Below, in pieces: positions 1-8,200 of a DNA stretch of 34,404 nucleotides. Each line of letters starts with the position of its first letter. The stretch's first letter is position 1. Source of the DNA: Candidatus Sumerlaeota bacterium (lineage in GTDB: Bacteria; Sumerlaeota; Sumerlaeia; JAFGJS01); NCBI GenBank assembly GCA_016928995.1, contig JAFGJS010000027.1:1-34404 (forward strand), written 5' to 3'. The position numbers and the translations under genes were made by a program. Below the pieces are notes generated by a model that was given only the letters and a program-made list of their open reading frames with translations, had not been told where the DNA came from and searched no databases.

Positions 1-48
1 ATTTTCACCAAAAGCGGCTTATTTTTCCATATTTTGCTCCATATTTCA

Positions 49-76
49 TTGAAAATCGGTTCACAAGCGGCATAAG
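49..76 (+). promoter_or_regulatory. Candidate sigma-70 promoter for the SPFH gene
   Basis: TTGAAA at 49-54 and CATAAG at 71-76 are separated by 16 bases. This gives 5/6 and 4/6 matches to the -35 and -10 consensus in an A+T-rich leader. Transcription would start near 83, about 95 bases before the SPFH start codon. This is assigned by eye. Confidence 0.35.
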
Positions 77-127
77 TAGCAGATCCAAACCAAAAGGGGA
101 AGAACCAAAATATTCTAAAATAATAAT

Positions 128-154
128 CTCTGCGCCTCGGCGGCTCTGCGCGAG
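128..154 (+). repeat. 27-base dispersed repeat, copy 1
   Basis: The unit starts CTCTGCGCCTCGGCGG and ends CTCTGCGCGAG. The same unit occurs at 19799-19825 with 25 of 27 bases identical and in the same orientation. Both copies follow very A+T-rich DNA and lie outside genes. This copy sits in the leader just ahead of the SPFH ribosome binding site. It contains two CTCTGCG half-units and looks like a short dispersed intergenic repeat; no function is assigned. Confidence 0.7.
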
Positions 155-177
155 GCCAGCTCTGAAGGAGATAACTC

Positions 178-1305
178 ATGGGCTTTTTTGACAAACTGCG
201 GGCGGAACTCATTGACATCGTCGAGTGGCTTGATGATGACCGGCTGACTCTCGTGTGGCGGTTTCCGCGCTATCATAATCAGATCAAGAACGGCGCGCAG
301 CTGATCGTGCGGCCGGGACAGACGGCGATCTTCGTGCACCAGGGCGAGATCGCCGACGTGTTCGAGCCGGGGCAGTACACCCTTGAGACGAAAAACCTGC
401 CGATCCTCAGCACCCTGCAAGGCTGGAAGTACGGCTTCGACAGCCCCTTCAAGGCCGAGGTGTATTTCGTCAGCACGCGGCAAGTGACCGACCTGAAGTG
501 GGGCACGCCGAATCCGATCATGATGCGCGATCCGGACTTCGGTCCGATCCGCATCCGCGCATTCGGCACCTACACGCTGAAGGCCGTGGATGCCAGGGCG
601 CTATTGAACGAACTGGTCGGCACGGATTCGGAGTTCGACGCGAATGAGATTCAGGAACTGCTGCGCAGCATCATCAACTCAGCCTTCGCCGATGTCGTGG
701 CTTCATCAAAGATCGCCGCGCTCGATCTGGCGACAAGCTATCGAGAACTGGCGGATAAGATCCGCGCCGCAGCGGTTGAAAAAGTGGACGACGAATACGG
801 CCTCGATATTCCGCAGCTGTACATCGTGAACATCTCCCTGCCCGAAGCCGTGGAGAAAGCCATCGACACGCGCGGCAGCATGGCCGCGATCGGCGACATG
901 GGCGCCTTCCAGCAGTATCAGCTGGGCATGGCGATGCCCGAAGCGGCGAAGAATCCCGCGGGCGGACTCGCCAGCGCCGGCGTGGGGCTGGGCATGGGCT
1001 TCGGCATGATGAACCAGATGATGAATCAGCCCGGATCGGGCGCTGCTCCGGGACAAGTCGGCCCTGGCGCGATGGCGCCTCCGCCGCCTCCGCCGGCCGC
1101 ATGGCATATCGTGGAGCATGGCCAGACGCAAGGCCCGCTCGACGCCGCCGCCTTCATGCAAGCCGTGCAGCAGAAGCGCATCACGGCGCAGACCATGGTC
1201 TGGAGCGCGGGCATGCCCGGCTGGCAGCCCGCAGGCCAGGTTCCGGCGCTGCAAAGCCTGTTCGTGGCCACGCCTCCGCCTCCGCCGCCGCCGCCTGGGG
1301 TATAA
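178..1305 (+). CDS. SPFH-domain protein with C-terminal GYF_2 domain (YdjI/virion-core-like)
   Basis: This 375-residue protein has an SPFH (band-7-like) region at about residues 25-230, of the YdjI/virion-core-protein type. Family members are thought to act as oligomeric scaffolds at membranes or to take part in stress responses. There is no signal peptide or clear membrane helix. Residues 260-283 are Gly/Met-rich, and two proline runs (about 301-306 and 366-373) flank a GYF_2 (DUF4339) domain at about 309-362, recognisable by its WHIVEHGQTQGPLD start and the VWSAGMPGWQPA segment. GYF_2 domains are common partners of membrane or phage-shock-like proteins and may bind proline-rich peptides. 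AAGGAG at 165-170 lies 7 bases before the ATG and fixes the start. The next gene is 400 bases away, so it is probably transcribed alone. Confidence 0.85.
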   Translation: MGFFDKLRAELIDIVEWLDDDRLTLVWRFPRYHNQIKNGAQLIVRPGQTAIFVHQGEIADVFEPGQYTLETKNLPILSTLQGWKYGFDSPFKAEVYFVSTRQVTDLKWGTPNPIMMRDPDFGPIRIRAFGTYTLKAVDARALLNELVGTDSEFDANEIQELLRSIINSAFADVVASSKIAALDLATSYRELADKIRAAAVEKVDDEYGLDIPQLYIVNISLPEAVEKAIDTRGSMAAIGDMGAFQQYQLGMAMPEAAKNPAGGLASAGVGLGMGFGMMNQMMNQPGSGAAPGQVGPGAMAPPPPPPAAWHIVEHGQTQGPLDAAAFMQAVQQKRITAQTMVWSAGMPGWQPAGQVPALQSLFVATPPPPPPPPGV

Positions 1306-1411
1306 GCGGATTAAAATATTACGCCTCGCCAAACTCTTCTGTATTAAAATCGTCTTCTGAGAAGAGACATGCATGCTGTTTTGCGCACAAGGGCGTACTG
1401 GGTTTTGAGTT

Positions 1412-1556
1412 TCTTGCTCTCGCTCTTGCTCTTGCTCGAAATCGAACTCCTGTAACCGTGTTTAGGATTCGGATTCAAATAGCTGACGCTGCGTTGACAG
1501 AAAAAATTCTGGTTGCGTAGTGGCTTATCGGAGCAAGAGCAAAAAGCAAGACATGG
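1412..1556. repeat. MITE-like dispersed element with terminal inverted repeats, copy A
   Basis: This lies in the 403-base gap between the SPFH and GH127 genes. The left end is a run of TTGCTC/CGCTC units ending CTTGCTCTTGCTC, and the right end carries the inverse, GAGCAAGAGCAA followed by AGCAAGACATGGA. The interior shares CAAATAGCTGACGCTG and flanking blocks with a second element at 27337-27480. The right end of this copy is the reverse complement of the left end of the other over about 26 bases. It has no coding potential and is too short to encode a transposase, which fits a non-autonomous element. No target-site duplication was established. Confidence 0.6.
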
Positions 1557-1576
1557 AACAAAGTCAAGATGCATCC

Positions 1577-1616
1577 CGCGCAATGACGCAAGCAATTTTG
1601 CTTGTCACATTGCGCG
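1577..1616. other. Long imperfect stem-loop
   Basis: CGCGCAATG at 1577-1585 pairs with CATTGCGCG at 1608-1616. A second stem, CAAGCA at 1589-1594 with TGCTTG at 1599-1604, closes an ATTT loop, and a small internal mismatch separates the two stems. No T-run follows on either strand, so it is not a typical intrinsic terminator. It directly follows the MITE-like element. Confidence 0.6.
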
Positions 1617-1644
1617 CGGCTCATTATGATCGATTGCCGTTGAT

Positions 1645-1678
1645 GACTCATAAGCCGGGCGTGACGCCCAATTGAGTC
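1645..1678. other. Stem-loop just upstream of the GH127 start
   Basis: GACTCA (1645-1650) pairs with TGAGTC (1673-1678), enclosing GGGCG (1657-1661) and CGCCC (1665-1669) around a TGA loop. It ends 12 bases before the ribosome binding site of the GH127 gene, so it could be a leader structure or operator. It could also be part of the repeat cluster that fills this gap. Confidence 0.5.
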
Positions 1679-1708
1679 TTGGCGCGGCGAAGGAGGCGAT
1701 TGACAATT

Positions 1709-4132
1709 ATGATAAAAAGGCATCTTTCTCGAACGATTTATTTTCTTTGGGGGATTTTGCTCATGACCAGCGCATTCGCGCAATCCGCGCAACATGATTA
1801 TCCAATCACGCCCGTGCCGTTTACGGACGTGGAAATCCAGCCTGGATTCTGGGGCCAGCGGCTGGATACGAACCGCAACTCAACGCTGCCCGCCAATTGG
1901 AAAAAATGCGAGGAAAGCGGCCGGATGAAAAACTTCGCCGTGGCCGCGGGCCGCGAGGAAGGCGGATTCACCGGCACGTTTCCGTTCAACGACTCCGACG
2001 TGTTCAAGGTGATCGAAGGCGCGTCGTACGAGCTGGCGCAGCACCCCGATGAGAAGCAGGAAGCTTACATTGACACGATCATCGAATTGATCGGCGCGGC
2101 GCAGGAGGAGAACGGTTATTTGTTCACGCCGCTGCAGATCGACGATCCGAACTACCGGTACCTGCGCCGGAAAGAGCGCTGGGTTGAAGTGGAGCACAGC
2201 CACGAGCTCTACAACATGGGACACATGTACGAAGCGGCCGTGGCGCACTACCAGGCGACGGGCAAACGCAATTTCCTCGATATCGCCATCAAAAGCGCGG
2301 ACCTGATCTGCAGCGTTTTCGGACCTGGCGAAGATCAGCTCAAAATGCCGCCGGGACATGAAGAGATCGAGATCGGGCTGGTGAAGCTGTATCGCGCGAC
2401 GGGCGACGAGAAGTACCTCCAGCAGGCGAAGTTCTTCATCGACATGCGCGGCCGCAGCGACTTGCGTGAACGGATCTGGGGGCCCTATTCACAGGATCAC
2501 AAGCCCGTGATTGAGCAGGACGAAGCGGTCGGTCATGCCGTGCGCGCATGCTATCTCTATTGCAGCGTTGTGGACGTGGCGGCCATGACCGGTGACAAGG
2601 ATTATATGGGCGCGATCGACCGCATTTGGGAAAACGTCGCGACCAGGAAGCTCCACCTCAGCGGCGGAGTGGGGGCGCGTCATGCCGGCGAGGCCTTTGG
2701 CGACAACTACGAACTTCCCAACGCCAGCGCCTACCTGGAAACTTGCGCCGCCGTCGCCAATGCGTTGTGGAACCATCGCATGTTTCTGCTGCACGGCGAT
2801 TCGAAGTACATCGACGTGCTGGAGCGCGTCATTTACAACGGTTTTCTATCCGGCGTTTCGCTCAGCGGCGATCACTATTTCTATCCCAATCCGCTTTGCA
2901 GCCACGGCGGCTATGAACGCAGCGCCTGGTTCGACTGCTCATGCTGCCCGGACAACATTCTCCGCTTCATGCCCGCGATTCCAGGTTTGATGTACGCCGT
3001 GCGCGACAATGTGGCTTATATGAATCTCTACGCCAACAGCAAAGGCGAGATTCCCATCAAAGACGGCAAGGTTGTCATCACGCAAGAGACCGAGTATCCC
3101 TGGGACGGCAAGGTGCAGCTCAAAATCGATTCAACGGACGCCGGCGAATTTGAAATGCGGCTGCATGTTCCCGGTTGGGCGCAAGGCAAACCCGTGCCTA
3201 GCGATCTGTACATGTACATGAATCCAGAATCCGAGCCGGTCACACTGACGGTCAACGGAGTGGAAGTCAACGCCCAGCCGGCAGACGGCTATCTGCGGAT
3301 TCAGCGCGAATGGCAGGCCGGCGATGTGTTGGAGCTCAATTTTCCGATGCCGATCCGCCGCGTGTTGTGCAATGAAAAAGTGGCGGCGAATCGCGGCCGC
3401 GTGGCCATCGAACGCGGACCCGTGGTCTATTGCATCGAAGGCGCCGACCACGACGGCCAGGCGTTGAACATCGCCCTGCCGGACGACGCTGAATTGACGA
3501 TGAAGCGCATGCCCCTGATGCTCGGCGGGATCTGCACGATCGAGGGCCAGGGCGTGCGGCATGCGCTGGGCGAGGATGAGAAGCCATGCACCTCGTCCGT
3601 GGCGCTGACGGCGATTCCATATTACGCCTGGGCGAATCGCGGGGCGAACGAAATGAACGTGTGGCTGCCGCGCGATCCAGACATGATTCCGATTCCGCCG
3701 GTCGCACACAAGTTCAAAGCCAGCACTTCGTTTGAGACTCGCGATCGGCTCTCCGCGCTCAACGACGGCGTCGATCCGCTCTCCTCCGACGACCATGATG
3801 CGCCGCGCATGACCTGGTGGAATCATCTGGGCACGAAGGAATGGGCGCAGTATGACTTCGACAAACCGCGCAAGGTTCGCGCCGTCGAGGTGTACTGGTT
3901 CGACGACACCGGCCGCGGAGAATGCCGCGTGCCAAAGAGCTGGAAACTCCTGTATCAGGCTGGCGAGGAATGGAAGCCGGTGGAAGGCGCGAAGGAATAT
4001 CCAACCGAGCGGCACTGCTACAATCGGGTGGAATTCACACCGGTCGAAACGGATGGTCTGCGCCTCGATGTGCAGCTATGGGAGCGATTTTCCAGCGGCA
4101 TCATCGAATGGCGTGTTGAAATGGATGAATAA
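1709..4132 (+). CDS. Secreted GH127 (DUF1680) beta-L-arabinofuranosidase-like glycoside hydrolase
   Basis: From the ATG at 1709 the product is 807 residues, with a signal peptide (cleavage after SAFA, about residue 24). An open frame extends upstream to 1679, but the extra residues are Arg-rich and AGGAGG (1691-1696) favours 1709. The catalytic (alpha/alpha)6 region (about 30-450) carries the family's zinc/cysteine site: E344-x-C346 and the pair C412-C413 in a CSCCPDN motif. E328, 16 residues before E344, matches the acid/base position known in Bifidobacterium HypBA1. In that enzyme the first Cys of the pair is the nucleophile, held by zinc. Beta-sandwich domains follow, and residues from about 668 form an F5/8 type C-like carbohydrate-binding module. 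The likely role is trimming beta-L-arabinofuranosides of plant or algal glycans outside the cytoplasm. Substrate is unproven because GH127 has other specificities. A terminator follows. Confidence 0.9.
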   Translation: MIKRHLSRTIYFLWGILLMTSAFAQSAQHDYPITPVPFTDVEIQPGFWGQRLDTNRNSTLPANWKKCEESGRMKNFAVAAGREEGGFTGTFPFNDSDVFKVIEGASYELAQHPDEKQEAYIDTIIELIGAAQEENGYLFTPLQIDDPNYRYLRRKERWVEVEHSHELYNMGHMYEAAVAHYQATGKRNFLDIAIKSADLICSVFGPGEDQLKMPPGHEEIEIGLVKLYRATGDEKYLQQAKFFIDMRGRSDLRERIWGPYSQDHKPVIEQDEAVGHAVRACYLYCSVVDVAAMTGDKDYMGAIDRIWENVATRKLHLSGGVGARHAGEAFGDNYELPNASAYLETCAAVANALWNHRMFLLHGDSKYIDVLERVIYNGFLSGVSLSGDHYFYPNPLCSHGGYERSAWFDCSCCPDNILRFMPAIPGLMYAVRDNVAYMNLYANSKGEIPIKDGKVVITQETEYPWDGKVQLKIDSTDAGEFEMRLHVPGWAQGKPVPSDLYMYMNPESEPVTLTVNGVEVNAQPADGYLRIQREWQAGDVLELNFPMPIRRVLCNEKVAANRGRVAIERGPVVYCIEGADHDGQALNIALPDDAELTMKRMPLMLGGICTIEGQGVRHALGEDEKPCTSSVALTAIPYYAWANRGANEMNVWLPRDPDMIPIPPVAHKFKASTSFETRDRLSALNDGVDPLSSDDHDAPRMTWWNHLGTKEWAQYDFDKPRKVRAVEVYWFDDTGRGECRVPKSWKLLYQAGEEWKPVEGAKEYPTERHCYNRVEFTPVETDGLRLDVQLWERFSSGIIEWRVEMDE

Positions 4133-4160
4133 TCAACACAGTCAGTATGCATTGCACGAA

Positions 4161-4201
4161 GACGCCTCCTCGACAAATTTCGTCAGGGGGCGTCATTTTT
4201 T
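4161..4201 (+). terminator. Rho-independent terminator after the GH127 gene
   Basis: GACGCCTCCT (4161-4170) pairs with AGGGGGCGTC (4185-4194) with one G-T wobble, and ATTTTTT (4195-4201) follows. It starts 28 bases after the GH127 stop codon. Confidence 0.85.
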
Positions 4202-4345
4202 GCCGTCCCACCTCGATTGCGTCGTTCGCCCACAATGATCCCCGTCATCCTTGAAAAACACTTTATCTTCTTTATTTCCAGATATCCTGTGAAGTATTCA
4301 TGGGATAGAACGGGGATTAAGAGATGATGGAGATAAAAGAGATTT

Positions 4346-4361
4346 TGGCATGGGTTTGGCA
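4346..4361 (+). promoter_or_regulatory. Candidate sigma-54 (-24/-12) promoter for the CPBP protease gene
   Basis: TGGCATGGGTTTGGCA places GG at 4347-4348 and GC at 4359-4360, the spacing required by RpoN. Only one informative base differs from TGGCAY-N5-TTGCW (TGGCA instead of TTGCA). A start near 4372 would give a leader of about 75 bases. A sigma-54 activator is encoded at 16516-17940, which makes RpoN use plausible in this organism. The site sits in the 313-base gap 4133-4445, which otherwise holds only the terminator. Confidence 0.5.
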
Positions 4362-4445
4362 TTTACAGCAGGTGACCGGAGTGTGAACAGCGACAATAGG
4401 ATGCAAAATCAACCAGCGAAAAAATGAAATGGAAAGAAGGACGCA

Positions 4446-5186
4446 ATGACATCAGCGATCAAAAATGAACAGGTTGCGCAAGAAGGCGTCTCGAACAAAA
4501 GAGACTGGGCGTATTTGATTCCGGCGATGGCGATGCCCACGTTCGCCACGTTGTGTTACTTCGTTTGGTTCGCTGACAGCAAACTGGCCTGGGCGCTCTA
4601 TGGCGCGACAAAGGTGTTGATGTTTGTCTTTCCCGCCCTGCTTTATTTCGCATTTGAGCGCCGCAAACTGGAATGGGACGCGGACGCCCGGCGCCGCGCA
4701 TGGAGTTCCATTCCACTCGGTCTACTCACGGGCGGCGGCGTGGTCGCGTTGGCGCTGATTTGCTGGAACTGGACGCCGCTCGGTGATTACGTCCGCGCCA
4801 ACGCAACGAAGATCAGCGAACACTTGACCGGGCTGCAGCTGCTCGATCCGAAAGTCTATATTCCTCTCTCACTGTTCATCATCACAGTCCACTCGCTGTT
4901 CGAAGAGTACTACTGGCGCTGGTTCGTCTTCGGCCGCCTCAGCCGTCAAATCCCGGCCAACTGGGCGATTCTTATTGCGGGATTCGCCTTTGCCGCGCAT
5001 CATTACGTCGTACTCGACCGTTTCTTTACGCCGTTCGGCACAATCTTCTTCGGCACGTGCGTCGGCTTGGGCGGGATGCTCTGGTGCTGGATGCTGCGGC
5101 GGCAGCGCACGTTGATCGGCTGTTGGATCTCCCACGCCCTGGTAGACGCCGTCGTGCTCGGGATTGGCTGGCTGTTGTTGTTTTAA
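4446..5186 (+). CDS. CPBP family intramembrane glutamic endopeptidase (CAAX/Abi-type)
   Basis: This is a 246-residue polytopic membrane protein with about six to seven hydrophobic segments. It carries the three CPBP motifs: EEYYWR (E153, E154, R158), FAAHH (F182 and H186) and HALVD (H230, D234). In this family the paired glutamates and the two histidines form the intramembrane proteolytic site. Members process CAAX-like proteins, act in bacteriocin self-immunity, or regulate membrane sensor proteins; the substrate here cannot be read from sequence. GAAGGA (4436-4441) lies just ahead of the ATG. The gene is isolated by a terminator upstream and a 77-base gap downstream, and has the sigma-54 promoter candidate at 4346. 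Confidence 0.85.
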   Translation: MTSAIKNEQVAQEGVSNKRDWAYLIPAMAMPTFATLCYFVWFADSKLAWALYGATKVLMFVFPALLYFAFERRKLEWDADARRRAWSSIPLGLLTGGGVVALALICWNWTPLGDYVRANATKISEHLTGLQLLDPKVYIPLSLFIITVHSLFEEYYWRWFVFGRLSRQIPANWAILIAGFAFAAHHYVVLDRFFTPFGTIFFGTCVGLGGMLWCWMLRRQRTLIGCWISHALVDAVVLGIGWLLLF

Positions 5187-5194
5187 TCGGCAGA

Positions 5195-5230
5195 GTCAGA
5201 CTTGTCCGACATGTCTGACCCGTCTGACAG
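5195..5230 (+). repeat. GTCNGAC stem-loop repeat, copy 1
   Basis: GTCAGAC (5195-5201) pairs with GTCTGAC (5213-5219) around an 11-base loop (TTGTCCGACAT), and another GTCTGAC follows at 5222-5228. A related unit with the same CAGACTTGTC start and an 11-base loop lies at 11306-11339. This copy is in the leader of the LplT-Aas gene. Confidence 0.6.
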
Positions 5231-5263
5231 ATTCGACTCAGAAAGAACTCAGGAGCGCATGTC

Positions 5264-8200
5264 ATGCAGGGCGTAAACATCATACCAAAGACCCGCCGCA
5301 AATTCGGATTCGCTGCATTTCTGGCGACGCATTTCCTCGGCGCGTTCAACGACAATCTGCTCAAGGCGATCATCCTCTTCATCGCTGGCGGACTCACGCT
5401 CAAGGCCAAGGCCGCGGGCGAAGATTCGACGATCTACCTCGGCGCGACGAATTACCTGTTCATCCTGCCGTTCCTGCTGTTCTCCGGCTATTCCGGCTAT
5501 GTCAGCGATGTTTTCAGCAAACGCCGCGTGCAGGTTATCGGTAAGTTCAGCGAAATCGTCATCATGCTGCTCGCCATGCTATTCCTGATCATCGGCGATA
5601 TTTGGCCGCTGGTGTTTGTGCTTTTCCTGATGACGACTCAATCGACTTTCGTCAGTCCGGCGAAATACGGCTTTCTGCCGGAGTACGGCCGCGACGAAGA
5701 ACTCTCGCGGATGAACGGCATCCTGGAAATGGTCACCTTCCTCGCCATCATTCTCGGCATCGCATCCGGCGGATTGCTTTACGATTATTTCAAGGATGAG
5801 CGCTATGTGCTGGGCATGATGATGATCTTTGTCGCGGCGGGCGGGGCCATGTGCTCCCTCAAGATCCCTCACGTTCCGGCGTCGGGCTCCACGGCCAAGC
5901 CGCGTCTCAATCCGTGGTATGAAGTCATGCAAGGCGGAAAGGAAATCCTCAAGCAGCGCACGCTGATGTTCGCCGTGCTGGGCATCACGTTTTTCTATGG
6001 CATCGGCCAAATCTATTATCTCAATCTGATCCTGTTCGGACCGGAGGAGCTGCACGTCTCCGAAAAAGTCGTGGGCGGCTTATTCGCCTGCCTGGCGCTC
6101 GGCATCGCCGCCGGATCGATCACCGGCGGCAAGCTCTCCGGCGACATGATCGAGTTGGGACTTGTGCCCCTGGGCGCGTTCGGCATGTCTGTATTTATGT
6201 TCCTGTTGCCTATCATGTCGCTGGGCGGCGCATGGCCTGCCGCGCTGTGTGTGGTGGCCACAGGTTTTTGCGCCGGATTGTTTCACATTCCGCTCAACGC
6301 CCTCTTGCAGCAAAAGGCCGGCAAACAAAGCAAGGGCCGCGTGCTGGCCACCAGCGCGTTCTGCAACTCGCTGGGCATTGTTTTCGCCACGGCGCTTTAT
6401 CAGCTGTTCACCGGCGAACTGCTGCAATATTCGCCCGTCCAGGTGATTCAGGCGCTCGGCGTCCTCACGCTGCTCTGCACGATCTACGCCGTCTACCTCG
6501 TCCCGCAATATCTGTTGCGTTTTATCATGTTCATGCTCGTGCATACCATCTACCGCATCCGCATCGAAGGCCGGAAGAACATCCCGCATAAAGGCCCGGC
6601 GCTGCTCGTATGCAACCATCTTTCGCACGTTGATCCGCTGTTTGTCGGCGCATGCTTCCAGCGCATCGTGCGCTTCATGATGTGGCGTCCGTATTACGAA
6701 CTTCCGCTGCTGCATCCCATCGTCAAACTGATGGGCGCGATCCCCACCTCCGGCCGCAACCGGACCGAAATCCTCGACTCCCTCCAGCAAGCTCAGCAGC
6801 GTCTACGCGAAGGCGAGGCGGTGTGCATTTTCGCCGAAGGCGGCATCAGCCGCAGCGGAAACATGATGGGCTTCAAGCGCGGCTTCGAGAAAATCCTCGA
6901 GCCATTGCGCGAGGAAGGCCTCGAGATTCCGGTGGTTCCCGTGCAGCTCGACCGCGTCTGGGGCAGCGTCTTCAGTTTCAAGGACGGCAAATTTTTCTGG
7001 AAATGGCCGGAGCGGATTCCGCATCCGATCACGGTCAGCTTCGGTCCGGCGCAGCCAATGACCGTGAGCGCGAGAGAGATGCGCAATGAGATTCAGGAAC
7101 TCGGCACGCGCGCCGCGCAGCTGCGCCTCACGCCGCGCGATCAGCTGCATTTGCGCTTCATCGACACGGCGAAAAAACCGCGCCATCTGCTGCAACGCTG
7201 CATGGCCGATTCGACCGGCAAGGGGCTGCGTTTTATCGAAGCGCTCACGGCTGCGCGTTTGCTGGCGGGATGGATTCGCAGGAAATACCCGGACGATGCG
7301 GCGATCGGGTTGCTGCTGCCCGCCTCCACGGCCGGAGCGCTGGCCAACGTGGCCGCGCTCATGGCCGGCAAGATTCCGGTGAATCTCAACTTCACCGCGG
7401 GCGAAGCCGCTATGCAGTCGGCCATGCAACAGTGCAATATCAAAACGATCCTCACGTCGAAAAAATTCGCGGACAAGGCGAATCTGCCCGAACTGGACGG
7501 CATGGTTTATCTCGAAGATACGATGAAAGCCTTGGACCAAAGCGCCCGTATCGTGATGCTGATTCGCTCGCTGATCGAACCGGCCTGGCTCATTCGCCGC
7601 CTTTACGGCAAGCCGGGATCGTCGCATGAAGCTCTGGCCATCGTGATTTTCAGCAGCGGCAGCACCGGCGAACCCAAGGGCGTGATGCTATCGCATGGCA
7701 ACATTATCAGCAACGTGGACGCGGCCGCTCAGGTCTTCTGGGCCAATTCGAACGACATTTTCATGGGCGCGCTGCCCTTCTTCCATTCCTTCGGCTACAC
7801 CGTCACGCTGTGGATGCCGCTGATTTGCGGCCTGGGCGTCGTGTATCATCCGAATCCGATGGACGCGCGCACCATCGGCAAGCTTGTGCGCGAGCATCGC
7901 TGCACGGCCATCCTGGCCACGCCCACGTTTTACAACGCCTACCTGCGCAAGTGCGACGAGAAGGATTTCGCCAGCTTGCGCATGGCCGTGGTGGGAGCGG
8001 AAAAACTCAAGCAGACTCTCGCCGATGCTTTCCGCGATAAATTCGGCGTCGATCTGCTCGAAGGCTACGGCGCGACGGAGATGGCGCCCGTCATCGCGGT
8101 GAACATCCCCGACGTGCGCCACGGCAAGATCGTACAAACCGGCTACAAGTTCGGCTCCGTGGGACAGCCGCTGCCCGGCGTTTCCGCGCGCATCGTCGAT

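Noticed and set aside
1494-1499. TTGACA as the -35 of a GH127 promoter
   Set aside because: It has no acceptable -10 at 16-18 bases and lies inside the MITE-like repeat, whose other copy lacks it.
4446-5186. Bacteriocin immunity or abortive-infection system
   Set aside because: CPBP proteins can have such roles, but there is no bacteriocin, toxin or phage-defence gene nearby.
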